In this document: one piece after another, positions 38,736 through 48,248 of the stretch
Layout of the letters: each line of letters opens with the position of its first letter
How positions within the stretch are numbered: the stretch's first letter is position 1
Source of the DNA: Tumidithrix helvetica
Lineage (GTDB): Bacteria; Cyanobacteriota; Cyanobacteriia; Pseudanabaenales; Pseudanabaenaceae
Assembly (NCBI RefSeq): GCF_965232925.1
Contig: NZ_CBDDRA010000008.1
Coordinates: 145,356 to 209,355 of the forward strand
DNA length: 64,000 nt
Direction of reading: 5' to 3'
Notes under the pieces: model-generated
What the model was told of the DNA's origin: nothing
What the model saw: the letters and a program-made list of their open reading frames with translations, nothing else
The model's database searches: none
Made by a program: the position numbers and the translations under genes

Positions 38736-39932
38736 ATGAAAGAACTGGTTTTGATGGGTGGAGGGCACAGCCACGCGATCGCGCTACGATTATTGGGGAT
38801 GTTGCCATTGTCAGGGGTTCGGCTTACCCTAATTACAGATGTGCTGCATGCGCCCTATTCAGGAATGTTACCAGGGCATATTAGCGGCTTTTACGACTTT
38901 GAGACCTGTCACATCAACCTCCTAGACTTGGCGAAATTTGCCAAAGCCAATCTGATTTTAGATCGGGCAGTGGGGCTAGATTTGTCAAATCAGCGAGTTT
39001 TATGCGAACGAAATTCCCCAGTCACCTTTGATTGGCTGTCGATTGATATTGGTAGTACCCCTGCAACCATGGCAATTCCTGGGGCAGCCGCCTATACGAT
39101 TCCTGCGAAACCCGTGCCGCTTTTCCTAGCCCAGTGGGAGAAATTTTTGGCAGCTTTACAAAGCGATCGCGCGATTCCTCCAGATCGTCCTTTGCGCGTT
39201 GGTATTGTCGGTGGTGGCGCGGGTGGGGTTGAATTGTCCCTCGCGATCGCGACGCGACTAGAAACGATATTCCAAGCCAAGGGACTGTCAGCCGCGCAGG
39301 TAGAAATGCATCTATTTCATCGGCAACCGACGTTAATGGCAGGATATTCTGCAAGGATCGGCGATCGCTTGTGCCAACTGCTCACCCAACGCGGCATTCA
39401 CCTCCATTTACAGGAATCGGTCAGTGCAGTCATTCCAGAATCTGAATACCCCTGCGATCCGAATACTTGGGATTTGCCAAAGATTTTGCTCTGTCAGTCT
39501 GGACTTACGGTGATTTGCGATCGCATATTCTGGGTGACCCATGCGACTGCGCCCCAATGGATTCAGCAAACAGGCTTAGCCACTGACGAACAGGGCTTTA
39601 TTCTCATAGACAATACGCTGCGATCGGTCTCGCATCCTGAGATTTTTGCAACGGGTGACATTGCCAACATGATAAAAAATCCCCGCCCCAAAGCTGGAGT
39701 ATTTGCGGTGCGTCAAGGAAAGCCCCTGTTTGACAATCTCAGGCGAGTCTCGTTAGGAAGACTCCCAGTTCCTTTTTATCCGCAAAAACGACATCTCGCC
39801 CTGATTGGCACGGGAAAAGGCGAAGCCGTTGCTGTCTGGGGCAATTTTTGCGTTGGTCCCTCGACAGCGCTTTGGCATTGGAAAGACTGGCTCGATCGCC
39901 AGTTTATGGAGCAGTTTATCGGACTGGGCTAA
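38736..39932 (+). CDS. FAD-dependent oxidoreductase related to the N-terminal half of SelD fusions (TIGR03169-like)
   Basis: 398 residues. N-terminal FAD-binding LVLMGGGHSHAIALRLL, then LPGHISGFYDF with a Cys-His pair (TCHINL), NAD-binding GIVGGGAGGVELSLAIATR (about 156-174), and C-terminal ATGDIANM for the flavin. This matches the pyridine-nucleotide-disulphide oxidoreductase that in many bacteria is fused N-terminally to selenophosphate synthase; here it is a stand-alone protein and no selD adjoins it. Type II NADH-dehydrogenase-like activity is plausible. Cytoplasmic or membrane-peripheral. Convergent with the acidic-repeat gene, 22 bp apart. Confidence 0.82.
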   Translation: MKELVLMGGGHSHAIALRLLGMLPLSGVRLTLITDVLHAPYSGMLPGHISGFYDFETCHINLLDLAKFAKANLILDRAVGLDLSNQRVLCERNSPVTFDWLSIDIGSTPATMAIPGAAAYTIPAKPVPLFLAQWEKFLAALQSDRAIPPDRPLRVGIVGGGAGGVELSLAIATRLETIFQAKGLSAAQVEMHLFHRQPTLMAGYSARIGDRLCQLLTQRGIHLHLQESVSAVIPESEYPCDPNTWDLPKILLCQSGLTVICDRIFWVTHATAPQWIQQTGLATDEQGFILIDNTLRSVSHPEIFATGDIANMIKNPRPKAGVFAVRQGKPLFDNLRRVSLGRLPVPFYPQKRHLALIGTGKGEAVAVWGNFCVGPSTALWHWKDWLDRQFMEQFIGLG

Positions 39933-39954
39933 TCTCTGAGAAATTCCTCATAGC

Positions 39955-42816
39955 CTAAACCCACTCTTCATCGTCATCTTCTTCAGGTTCGCTCCTTTTT
40001 GGGGTTTCTTTGACTTCTTTCTTAGAAGCATCTACAGCATTTGCTCCTCGTTCGACCAGATCGGAAAAACGACTCTCAATTAACCGATCTAGATCTTGAA
40101 ACATTGCCTTAATTGTTTCGGCTTCCTGCCTTTCTCGTCGCCTTAAAATTTCAGCGGTATCATCAAGTGCTGCGGTAACATCATCATCTATAGCCTCGCT
40201 TGGGCGATCGCTCGATCGCGGATCTGGCTCAATTTTTTCGGGAATGACTACGGTAACTTCCATCACCACCGAGATCTCTTCATAGCTCTCTTCTACAGAA
40301 TATTCTAAGGTTTCCTCTTCCTCCAGCAATGCTTCACTTTCAGACTCAGGCTCTAAAGTTGGTTTAACCGCTTCTGTGATATTGTCAAGTCCTGCCTTAA
40401 CTCCGTCTGTTTCAGCGGTTTCTTCTAATGATTCTTCTTCGAGAACTTCGTCACTGTCTGGCTCAGATTCCAAGAGGGATTCAGTAGTTTCAGGCAAATC
40501 GTCAATTTCTTCTGTAATTTCTGCATCCTCAGCGATCGCTTCAGGAATCTCCTCTTCAAAATCTTCTAAAACCTCTTCACTCAAAAATTCTTCAGTGTCA
40601 GGTTCTTCCTCCAAGAGGGATTCGGTGGCTTCAGGCAGATCGTCAATTTGTTCTGTCACTTCCTCTAAGAATTCTTCGTAGTAAAGCTCAGATTCCAAGA
40701 GAGATTCAGTAGTTTCAGGCAAATCGTCAATTTCTTCTGTAATTTCTGCATCCTCAGCGATCGCCTCAGGAACCTCCTCCTCTTCAGAATTCTCTAAAAT
40801 CTCTTCGTCTATAAGCTCTTCAGCCTCTGAGTCAGATCCCAAGAGAGATTCGGTAGCTTCGGGAATTTCTTCCTGTAATGTTTCCTCCTCCAGAAGCTCT
40901 TCATCGTCGATCTCAGTCTCCAGAATAGATTCGGTGGTTTCAGGCAGATTGTCGATTTCTTCAGTGGTTTCTATATCCTCCGCGATCGCTTCAGGAATTT
41001 CTTCTTCGGAATCCTCTAAAGCCTTTTCGTTAATGAGTTCTTCGCTGTTAAGCTCAGGTTCCAAGAGGGATTCGGATTCTTCAGGTAAATCCTCCTCTAT
41101 GACTTCATCAGCCTCAGCGATCGCTTCAGGAATTTCTTCCTCTTCAGAATCTTCCAAAACCTCTTCATCAAGAATTTCTTCAATGTCAGGTTCGGAGTCT
41201 AAAAGGGATTCGGTAGCTTCAGGCAGATCGTCAACTTCTTCAACGGTTTCTGTATCCTCAGCGATCGCTTCAGGGATTTCCTCCTCTTCGGAATCTTCTA
41301 AAACCTCTTCATCAAGAATTTCTTCAATCTCAGGTTCAGAGTCTAAAACTGGCGCGATCGCTTCTAGGATATCGTCAAATCCTGCCGCAGCTTCTTCTGG
41401 CTCAGCGATTTCTTCCTCTAAAACCTCTTCATCAACGAATTCTTCAACGCCAGACTCCAAGAGGGGTTCTGTAGCTTCAGGCAAATCGTCAATTTCCGCA
41501 GCGATCGCTTCAGGAATTTCCTCTTCTTCAGAATCCTCTAACGTTTCTTCTAGGGATTCTTCACTAACTGACTCAGGGGCTAACAGCGATTCAGGGACTT
41601 CTGTTAAATTGTCAGCTTCATCGGTCGCAGCGATCGCTTCAGGAATTTCTGTCTCTATAGAATCTTCTGCTACTTCTTCCTCTAAGAATCCTTGGCTAAC
41701 AGGCTGAGATTCTAGAATCGGCTCAAGAACTTCTGTTGCACGATCGAGTTCTTCACTAACTTCATCAGCCTCACCGATCGCTTCAGGAACTTCTTCCTCT
41801 GGGGTTGCTTCGCGAGCAGGTTCAGAGCCCAAAAGGGATGAGGGGAGATCGTCAAAGTCATCATCAAAATCATCATCAGTTTCTGCGTCTGCTGAGGGCA
41901 CTGGAGATGTTACAGGTGTTGTCTGCGGTTTGGTTAAAGGTTTGACAGGTGCCTGCTGAAATTTACCGAGCAAATTTGTCGCAATTTCTGAAAGCTTTGT
42001 GACGGTCGTTGCAACCAATTGTGAAACTTGAGAATCTGGGCTAAAAAGCTGATTGAGACTGCTAGTCAGAGCATTCGGCGTGTCGTCGGGCTGTGAATCT
42101 GGTGTAGTGGTGGATGGCTCCGATGGATCGATCAGCTCCGCCTTCATTTGGAAAGGGATAACGAGCAGCAGATGGGGCGATCGCTTGCCTAAGGTCGTGA
42201 AGTCATTTTTAATTTTCTCGATGGGGTGGGGAGTCAAGCGATCGAATTCAGCAGGGGAAGCGAGCAAAACTCTAATTGCCGCAATACCCGATTGCCAAAG
42301 TAGATTGCTTGCCAAAAAGAAAGCCTCTGCCCACACAATGCCCAGTATTCTCAGCACACCTGGGAAAGGAGCGATCCCTGCCGCTAAGGGAGCCGCCTGA
42401 TACATTTGGCGAAATACGACATACATAAATACCGCAGCAGCTACCGCGATCCAGCCGCCCGTATGCCAGCCATTGGGATGCTGTTTGAGTAAAGACAGTA
42501 CCCGTCTCTGATTATCGCTAAGTTCTCGATCGGGTTTCGCCACAAACCAAAGGCTAAAGGGTGATAGGGGCTGCTGCCATTGCAGCCAAGTGACAAAACC
42601 AGCAGGAGGTAACCCTAGCAAGATCGTTTCCAACCACGACGGAAACACAGGATCGCCAACAGCCAAACCACCCATACTCAGAGCAAGTGTGAGCGGGACA
42701 GCACATAACAAAGCTATATGCGCCCACAAAAAGGGTTCGTTTTTTTGATAAGTTGAGCTGGGTAGACTACGACTAGGAATAGGGCTAGGAATAGGGCTGG
42801 GATTCTGTTGTGTCAT
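39955..42816 (-). CDS. Low-complexity-tail membrane protein with large acidic repeat region
   Basis: 953 residues. N-terminal third (about 28-215) has several membrane helices and ends with HLLLVIPFQ, matching the cyanobacterial family known for a low-complexity tail. From about 260 to 900 the sequence is dominated by Glu and Asp in imperfect repeats built round EEEIPEAIAE, DDLPEATESLL and EEVLEDSEE; a typical unit is about 47-48 residues. The last 60 residues return to a mixed helical sequence (RQEAETIKAMFQDLDRLIE) that may form a coiled coil. The tail is probably cytoplasmic and intrinsically disordered. Role unknown. Start ATG at 42816; the N-terminus PSPIPSPIPS is itself a small repeat. 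Confidence 0.85.
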   Translation of the reverse strand: MTQQNPSPIPSPIPSRSLPSSTYQKNEPFLWAHIALLCAVPLTLALSMGGLAVGDPVFPSWLETILLGLPPAGFVTWLQWQQPLSPFSLWFVAKPDRELSDNQRRVLSLLKQHPNGWHTGGWIAVAAAVFMYVVFRQMYQAAPLAAGIAPFPGVLRILGIVWAEAFFLASNLLWQSGIAAIRVLLASPAEFDRLTPHPIEKIKNDFTTLGKRSPHLLLVIPFQMKAELIDPSEPSTTTPDSQPDDTPNALTSSLNQLFSPDSQVSQLVATTVTKLSEIATNLLGKFQQAPVKPLTKPQTTPVTSPVPSADAETDDDFDDDFDDLPSSLLGSEPAREATPEEEVPEAIGEADEVSEELDRATEVLEPILESQPVSQGFLEEEVAEDSIETEIPEAIAATDEADNLTEVPESLLAPESVSEESLEETLEDSEEEEIPEAIAAEIDDLPEATEPLLESGVEEFVDEEVLEEEIAEPEEAAAGFDDILEAIAPVLDSEPEIEEILDEEVLEDSEEEEIPEAIAEDTETVEEVDDLPEATESLLDSEPDIEEILDEEVLEDSEEEEIPEAIAEADEVIEEDLPEESESLLEPELNSEELINEKALEDSEEEIPEAIAEDIETTEEIDNLPETTESILETEIDDEELLEEETLQEEIPEATESLLGSDSEAEELIDEEILENSEEEEVPEAIAEDAEITEEIDDLPETTESLLESELYYEEFLEEVTEQIDDLPEATESLLEEEPDTEEFLSEEVLEDFEEEIPEAIAEDAEITEEIDDLPETTESLLESEPDSDEVLEEESLEETAETDGVKAGLDNITEAVKPTLEPESESEALLEEEETLEYSVEESYEEISVVMEVTVVIPEKIEPDPRSSDRPSEAIDDDVTAALDDTAEILRRRERQEAETIKAMFQDLDRLIESRFSDLVERGANAVDASKKEVKETPKRSEPEEDDDEEWV
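40270..41780. repeat. Tandem DNA repeats encoding the acidic tail
   Basis: Imperfect units of about 140 bp. The two best-matched copies (near 41118-41210 and 41261-41348) differ at only a few positions over about 90 bp. Each copy carries a HIP1 octamer inside the codons for Ala-Ile-Ala. Ends are approximate. Confidence 0.75.
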
Positions 42817-43197
42817 GCCTACAACCTCAAAAATAGCGATAAGGGACTAGCTACTAGATTATGGGTTAGGTGACAGGATGATGACAATGGCGATCGAAAA
42901 TTTAACAACCTCTACAATTTTGCGGCTGGGGCATTAATCGCTACAGTTGAAATCATTTTTAATTTTTTGGGCAGTAAGTTAAGTGCGTTCTCTAACATAT
43001 TAAAGGTCGAATCTACTTTTCTGAATTACGCAATATAGTCATATCACCCAAAACTTTCCATAAGATCTCATTTAAATTGGTGTTTGTCTAAAAAATTTCA
43101 GTATAATTATTATTTATGCTACAAACTCTCCGTGGGGAATAAGCTATAGGGTGATTTGTGGGACGCTACTATAACATGTCCAGAATAAGGCAAAAAA
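42817..43197. other. 381-bp AT-rich divergent region before the nuclease gene
   Basis: Markedly AT-rich with no HIP1 octamer. A TATAAT at 43102-43107 could be the -10 of the nuclease gene; a weak TTGGTG at 43077-43082 is spaced 19 bp from it. No ORF of note (a 19-codon frame near 42877 was not judged real). Confidence 0.45.
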
Positions 43198-44856
43198 ATG
43201 GAAGCAAAAGAGTCAAAAATTATTGATATTCTGACAGAAAACAAAAAGTACATTGTTCCGTCTTATCAAAGACCATATAGCTGGGATAAGAGCAATACAG
43301 AACAATTAATAGAAGATATATACAATAGTTTTTGTCAAGAAAATGAAGAGTATTTCATCGGAACTCTAATTTGTATACACAAAGGCGATTACACGTATGA
43401 GATAGTTGATGGACAGCAACGATTAACTACGCTCAGCCTCATCTTTGCCAAGATGAAAGATTTGATTAGTCATAACAAACGAGCTAAAGAAAACCTCCAA
43501 AAAAGAGTTCTACCAATTGACGACTTTTCTGATAAACCTCAAGAACCCAGATTGAAAGTTAGAAGTAAGGAATATGATCTTTACTACAACTATATTTTAC
43601 AAGGAAACTCTAAATTCCTTCCTGATTCGCCAACATTTACTCAAAAACTTTATATAGAAAATTTCAAACTTATTGAAGACTACTTATTGTCAAAATCAGA
43701 TGATGAAGCAATACTTTGCAACCTAGCAAAGTATATATTAGAACGTGTTTATGTTGTTTTTGTCCAAACAGATAACTTCACATCTTCATTTAGATTATTT
43801 AACGTTCTAAATACAAGAGGAATGCCATTGGCTGCATCTGATCTTATCAAAAACAGCCTTTTTGAAATGGCAGAAGATTCTGGTGAAGGTCATGAGAAGG
43901 TAGAAGAATATTGGGACAGAATTGAAGATACTGTTGGCGTTGAAAATATGGATAAATTTTTAATGCTGAATAGGTTGTCTCAGAAGAAAGATCGAGATAG
44001 AGCTGTCAAAAATCTAGTGGATGAATATGCAGATCTCTTAAGGAATGTGTACTCAAATCAGGCAATAAATTTTACTGTTGATCTTCTCAGAGCGGCTCGA
44101 AATTACCAAAGAATAAGGGATTTAGAGTTTGATGACATGGTGTTATTGAAAGTGTTTTCTTCTTTGTCTCGACTATCTGATGAATGGGTTCCTCCGATTT
44201 TAGCTTTTATCAATCGAAAGGATAAGGATACTAGTATTACTCAAAAACAATTTAAGGAATTTGTCCAGATTTTTGAGAAGTGCTACATGCACGGATGGTT
44301 CAAGAAGCAAGTAAGAAGTAAACGGGAAATAGTTTGTTTCTCAGCTTTGGTTGCTATTAATACTGGAAAGAAATTTCAAGAAATAATTGATGTTATTAAA
44401 GACCATTCTGATAATGAAGGCTTTATATCTTCTCTTGATGATGATATCTATGAGCCATCTCCTAACAGAGTCAACTTCTTGAAGGCTGTACTTTTGAGAA
44501 TGGATCAAGAGATGCAAGACGATAGTGTCTATAAAACGTATCATGGACGAATCACTATCGAACATGTTTTGCCCCAACGTAGTCTTAATGAATACTGGCG
44601 AGCCAGATTTACAAATAAAGAGCATACTGAATGGCTACATAAGCTAGGCAATCTAGCATTAATTAGTGGGACTAAAAACTCTGAGGCTCAGAATAGTTCA
44701 TTTGACAAAAAGAAAGAGGTTTATGGGAAAAACAATAAAAAGGTTTCATTTGACATAACTAAAGAACTTTGTGATTTCCCTGAATGGAATATTTCTTCCC
44801 TTGCAGAAAGACATAAATCTTTAGTGGACATAGCCAAAAGTATTTGGAAAATGTAA
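43198..44856 (+). CDS. GmrSD-like DUF262/DUF1524 nuclease
   Basis: 552 residues. N-terminal DUF262 ParB/Srx-like domain (about 1-230) with VPSYQRPYSWDK, FIGTLI and EIVDGQQRLTTLSLI, the nucleotide-hydrolysing motif. Middle helical region, then C-terminal DUF1524 HNH-like nuclease (about 450-520) with ITIEHVLPQ (catalytic His), KLGNLALIS and NSSFDKKK. A one-protein version of GmrSD, whose relatives cut DNA carrying modified cytosines (type IV restriction); target unknown. The gene is AT-rich, has no GCGATCGC, and is not flanked by a methylase, all consistent with a horizontally acquired stand-alone defence gene. Confidence 0.85.
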   Translation: MEAKESKIIDILTENKKYIVPSYQRPYSWDKSNTEQLIEDIYNSFCQENEEYFIGTLICIHKGDYTYEIVDGQQRLTTLSLIFAKMKDLISHNKRAKENLQKRVLPIDDFSDKPQEPRLKVRSKEYDLYYNYILQGNSKFLPDSPTFTQKLYIENFKLIEDYLLSKSDDEAILCNLAKYILERVYVVFVQTDNFTSSFRLFNVLNTRGMPLAASDLIKNSLFEMAEDSGEGHEKVEEYWDRIEDTVGVENMDKFLMLNRLSQKKDRDRAVKNLVDEYADLLRNVYSNQAINFTVDLLRAARNYQRIRDLEFDDMVLLKVFSSLSRLSDEWVPPILAFINRKDKDTSITQKQFKEFVQIFEKCYMHGWFKKQVRSKREIVCFSALVAINTGKKFQEIIDVIKDHSDNEGFISSLDDDIYEPSPNRVNFLKAVLLRMDQEMQDDSVYKTYHGRITIEHVLPQRSLNEYWRARFTNKEHTEWLHKLGNLALISGTKNSEAQNSSFDKKKEVYGKNNKKVSFDITKELCDFPEWNISSLAERHKSLVDIAKSIWKM

Positions 44857-44957
44857 ATCATTATGTTACAGCATTCATAACAGGGGGGATTATTCTATCC
44901 TTTAAGTTTCACATAACGTTGATGATAGTGCTTGGCAATTTCATTCTGGAACGGATA

Positions 44958-45641
44958 TTAATAAATTAGATCGAGATCTTCTCCCAATTCTCTTAACTTA
45001 GCTGCTAGGCGTTCTGCTCTTTCTGCCCTTTCATCAGTTGTGAGATAGCGATCGCTATGTCGATCGAACCAGCTTAAGACTTCTCGTCCCAAGCGATCGC
45101 TTGGCAACACGCAGCGGCCAATTCCTAAACCGATTTCTGGCATCCACAGGGGTTCTCCTAGCTGCAATTGGTAAGTCCCATCAACTAATTTGTATACTTC
45201 CAAGGGTAAATGTCCATCTCTGCGCCAGAAGTTAGGATTGTAGATAACGTAGTAAAGAACACCTAATTTGCGATAAACCTCTAATTTATCCTCATACTCA
45301 CTACCGTAGGCGTGCGATACTACCTCTATCGTCAAGATAGGTACAATATCTCGCTCTTCCCATACCACATAGCTTCTGCGCGATCCGCCACCTTTGCGAC
45401 GCTCCACCCCCAAGCTCAAAAAGCCATCAGGTACAACGGGTACTCTCGGATTTAAGCCTGTCGTATGGTATACCCCCATATCTACAGCAAAGAACCAGTC
45501 ATCGCGACTCTTCCAAATATATTCCAGCAAGAATAAGAGAACATTGGGTACAAAATTCTGGTCTTCGTTATCCACAGGTGTATCGTCAGAATCTAGTAAT
45601 TCATCGCTGGTTGGCAAGTTTTGGCGATTTATTTGCAGCAT
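44958..45641 (-). CDS. Uma2 family endonuclease-like protein
   Basis: 227 residues. PD-(D/E)xK-like core with VPVVPDGFLSLG, LTIEVVSHAYGSEYEDKLEVYRKL (Glu and Lys of the active site) and VLYYVIYNP. Ends with a charged helix (DERAERAERLAAKLRE). Uma2 proteins are expanded in cyanobacteria; many are thought to be transposon-derived or nuclease-like, with unknown function. A second, shorter relative is at 59677. It follows queC on the minus strand after 82 bp. Confidence 0.85.
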   Translation of the reverse strand: MLQINRQNLPTSDELLDSDDTPVDNEDQNFVPNVLLFLLEYIWKSRDDWFFAVDMGVYHTTGLNPRVPVVPDGFLSLGVERRKGGGSRRSYVVWEERDIVPILTIEVVSHAYGSEYEDKLEVYRKLGVLYYVIYNPNFWRRDGHLPLEVYKLVDGTYQLQLGEPLWMPEIGLGIGRCVLPSDRLGREVLSWFDRHSDRYLTTDERAERAERLAAKLRELGEDLDLIY

Positions 45642-45723
45642 CAGGTAACCCCAAACGTTTCCTAGCTTTCTCGCTTATCATTATACCGCGATGTTCGAGA
45701 TTGATGGAAAGGTTGCGATATCG

Positions 45724-46398
45724 CTAATTACGACAAGTAGCAAGATCGGGTCTACCTGCTTCAATTAATGCCCGATCGCGGATTCGGCAAGAATCGCAAA
45801 CACCGCATGGTTCCTCACCACCTTGATAGCAAGACCATGTTTGGGCGATCGGAACATTTAGCTGTAAAGCCCGACGCACAATATCCACCTTAGAATCCAT
45901 AATCAAAGGCGCAACCAGTCGGGGAGCTTTCCCTTCTATTCCCACCTTAGACGAGAGATTCGCTAATTTTTGATAGGCTTCCAAATATTCAGGACGACAG
46001 TCAGGATAGCCAGAATAGTCCACAGCATTGATGCCCAAATAAATTGCTTCTGCTCCTTTTGCTTCCGCAAGAGATAGCGCGATCGCTAGAAAAACCGTAT
46101 TTCGCCCTGGCACATAGGTAACGGGAATCACATCTGGCAAAGTACCCTCCGTGGGCACGCCGATCGCGCGATCGGTCAATGCCGAGCCACCCCACTGCGC
46201 CATGTCAATATTCACCGTGAAATGCTCTTGAATGCCGAGATGTTTGGCAATTTGCACGGCTGCCATCAGCTCCCGTTCGTGCTTTTGTCCGTAACGAAAA
46301 GAGAGGGCGATCGGTTGATAGCCATCCGCGATCGCTTGGGCAGCAGCGGTGGCGGAGTCTAGCCCCCCTGATAGCAAAACCACAACCTTTGTTTTCAT
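45724..46398 (-). CDS. queC: 7-cyano-7-deazaguanine synthase QueC
   Basis: 224 residues. ATP-pyrophosphatase loop LLSGGLDSATAA at the N-terminus and four zinc-binding Cys in SCYQGGEEPCGVCDSC near the C-terminus. Converts 7-carboxy-7-deazaguanine to preQ0 on the way to queuosine. Lies downstream of the sugar dehydrogenase and queE genes on the same strand (42 bp and onward), so the three are probably one operon. Confidence 0.95.
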   Translation of the reverse strand: MKTKVVVLLSGGLDSATAAAQAIADGYQPIALSFRYGQKHERELMAAVQIAKHLGIQEHFTVNIDMAQWGGSALTDRAIGVPTEGTLPDVIPVTYVPGRNTVFLAIALSLAEAKGAEAIYLGINAVDYSGYPDCRPEYLEAYQKLANLSSKVGIEGKAPRLVAPLIMDSKVDIVRRALQLNVPIAQTWSCYQGGEEPCGVCDSCRIRDRALIEAGRPDLATCRN

Positions 46399-46440
46399 CT
46401 GATTTCTCTCATTTCAAATTAGTTCATATCCTACACTTTG

Positions 46441-47643
46441 CTACCTTGGTTCGAGGCGAATAAGCTGCCCTGCTTGTTCATCGGTCAAAATATAAATAAA
46501 TCCATCTTTACCTTGGCGAACATCTCTTACTCTCTGACCAACAGGGATATTATCTTGAACTACTGTTTTATTTCCTTCGATCTTGAGCCGAACGACTGAT
46601 TTGGATACTAATCCACCAGCAAACAAATTGCCTTGCCAAGCTCGAAAGATATTGCCACGATATACAAGCAACCCAGACGGGGCGATCGAAGGAGTCCATA
46701 CCGATTTGGGATCGACCATATTGGGACGAGATACTTCCTCAGAAATTTTACCTCCCGTATATTCTTGACTAAAGGTTACAATTGGCCAGCCATAGTTTTT
46801 CCCTACTTCGATGAGGTTTAATTCATCACCACCCCTTGCACCATGCTCAGTTGACCATACTTGCTTTGATATGGGATCGGCAAATAACCCTTGAATATTG
46901 CGATGTCCATAACTCCAAATTGCTGGATTAGCATTAGCCGTTTTCACAAATGGATTGTCAGAGGGAATAGAGCCATCATCCTTGAGTCTTAAAACTTTGC
47001 CAAGCTGACTATCAAGTTTTTGGGCTTGATTGCGAATCAATTCACCATTCAGTTGTAAAGGGGGGTTACCTCCGTCACCGATCGCGATCAACATTGTGTC
47101 ATCAGGTAGCCAAACAATACGCGAACCGAAGTGTTGATTCCCTGATTTTGATGGTTTTACCTCAAAAATCACTTGTGGCTCTACCAGAGCTTTACCATCA
47201 AATTTCACCCTCAAAATACTGGTGTGATTCGATTGAAAATTTCCACTGGAGTATGTGAGATAAACCAAATTATTTTGAGCAAAGCGTGGATGGAGTGAGA
47301 TATCCATCAAACCTGCTTGTCCAGATACAAATAGATTGGGAATTTCGGCGATCGCAATTTGCTCTAGCGATCCATTGCGGAGAATTTTGACTCGACCAAC
47401 CCGCTCGGTAATTAGAATCGCGCCATCGGGCAACCAAGCCATTCCCCAAGGTCTTTCTAAATCTTTAGCTACCGTAACTTGTTTGAATTCGATCGGAGTG
47501 ATTTCTTGATTAGTTGAGATCGCTGAAGCTGTGGGTTGAGCAACTATTGATGGATTTAGGTTTGGTTCTGGGACAGTACAACTTCCTACGATCGGTGCGA
47601 TCGCGCTAATTACAAAGCTGAACGAATGGCGTAAATTTCTCAT
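46441..47643 (-). CDS. PQQ-dependent sugar dehydrogenase family lipoprotein
   Basis: 400 residues. Lipoprotein signal with lipobox VGSC (Cys at about 22). Beta-propeller with ERPWGMAWLPDG, TERVGRVK, SGNQHFGSRIVW, AIGDGGNPPLQLNG, and the signature HGARGGDELNLIEVGKNYGW. Oxidises aldoses or sorbosone using PQQ in the periplasm; whether this organism makes or scavenges PQQ cannot be seen. Its ATG overlaps the queE stop by 4 bp (ATGA), which implies translational coupling. The functional link with queuosine synthesis is unexplained. Confidence 0.9.
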   Translation of the reverse strand: MRNLRHSFSFVISAIAPIVGSCTVPEPNLNPSIVAQPTASAISTNQEITPIEFKQVTVAKDLERPWGMAWLPDGAILITERVGRVKILRNGSLEQIAIAEIPNLFVSGQAGLMDISLHPRFAQNNLVYLTYSSGNFQSNHTSILRVKFDGKALVEPQVIFEVKPSKSGNQHFGSRIVWLPDDTMLIAIGDGGNPPLQLNGELIRNQAQKLDSQLGKVLRLKDDGSIPSDNPFVKTANANPAIWSYGHRNIQGLFADPISKQVWSTEHGARGGDELNLIEVGKNYGWPIVTFSQEYTGGKISEEVSRPNMVDPKSVWTPSIAPSGLLVYRGNIFRAWQGNLFAGGLVSKSVVRLKIEGNKTVVQDNIPVGQRVRDVRQGKDGFIYILTDEQAGQLIRLEPR

Positions 47644-48248
47644 CTCACACCTAAATATTTATGCACTTGGAGGCTAAACCGCCATTCAGGATGCTGAAGG
47701 ACATATTGCAAAATCAGATCCTTACTACTGGGCGTATCCCATTCAGGCTGGAGATATTGCGCGAATTGCCCGATCTTAGCCGACACCTGCTGGGCGTTTT
47801 GTTCGGCCCATACTAGATCTTCGGGGTATTTTACCACCACCTTTAACTCATTCACGCGATCGTAAATACTGGGATGTGGCGGTTTAAATTGCTTGGGCGA
47901 GAATGTTACCCAGTCAAATTCACCTGTAAATGGATGCGCCCCTGATGTCTCTAGATGTACGCGTAAGCCCTGCTCTTTGAGTGCCGTGCTCAGCGCTGTA
48001 AGATCGTGCATGAGCGGCTCTCCCCCTGTAATCACAACCATCCAAGGAGAAGCCTTTAAGGCGTCTGTCACGAGGTCAGAAATTGAACGTTGCGGGTGAC
48101 GCTTAGCATTCCAAGAAATTTTGGTGTCGCACCAAGGGCAGCCAACATCACAGCCCCCCAGACGAATAAAAAATGTATTTGTACCAAGCCATATCCCTTC
48201 TCCTTGAACAGAATGAAAGGTTTCGACAATGGGCAGAAGTTCGTTCAT
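47640..48248 (-). CDS. queE: 7-carboxy-7-deazaguanine synthase QueE (radical SAM)
   Basis: 202 residues from the ATG at 48248, where the family start (MNELLPIVETFHSVQGEG) lies. Radical-SAM CX3CX2C motif in GGCDVGCPWCDTK, then ITGGEPLMHD and LETSGAH. Makes 7-carboxy-7-deazaguanine from carboxytetrahydropterin. Longer in-frame starts reach to 48452 but cross a 24-bp tandem duplication and non-family sequence. The stop overlaps the next gene by 4 bp. Confidence 0.92.
   Translation of the reverse strand: MNELLPIVETFHSVQGEGIWLGTNTFFIRLGGCDVGCPWCDTKISWNAKRHPQRSISDLVTDALKASPWMVVITGGEPLMHDLTALSTALKEQGLRVHLETSGAHPFTGEFDWVTFSPKQFKPPHPSIYDRVNELKVVVKYPEDLVWAEQNAQQVSAKIGQFAQYLQPEWDTPSSKDLILQYVLQHPEWRFSLQVHKYLGVR

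Noticed and set aside
40376..41707. Long Ser-rich plus-strand frames opposite the acidic repeats
   Set aside because: They are the antisense reading of Glu-rich codons (GAA/GAG read as TTC/CTC and shifted to Ser), not genes.
42877..42936. 19-codon frame starting with three Met
   Set aside because: Too short, no membrane helix, does not match any small photosystem or cytochrome subunit.
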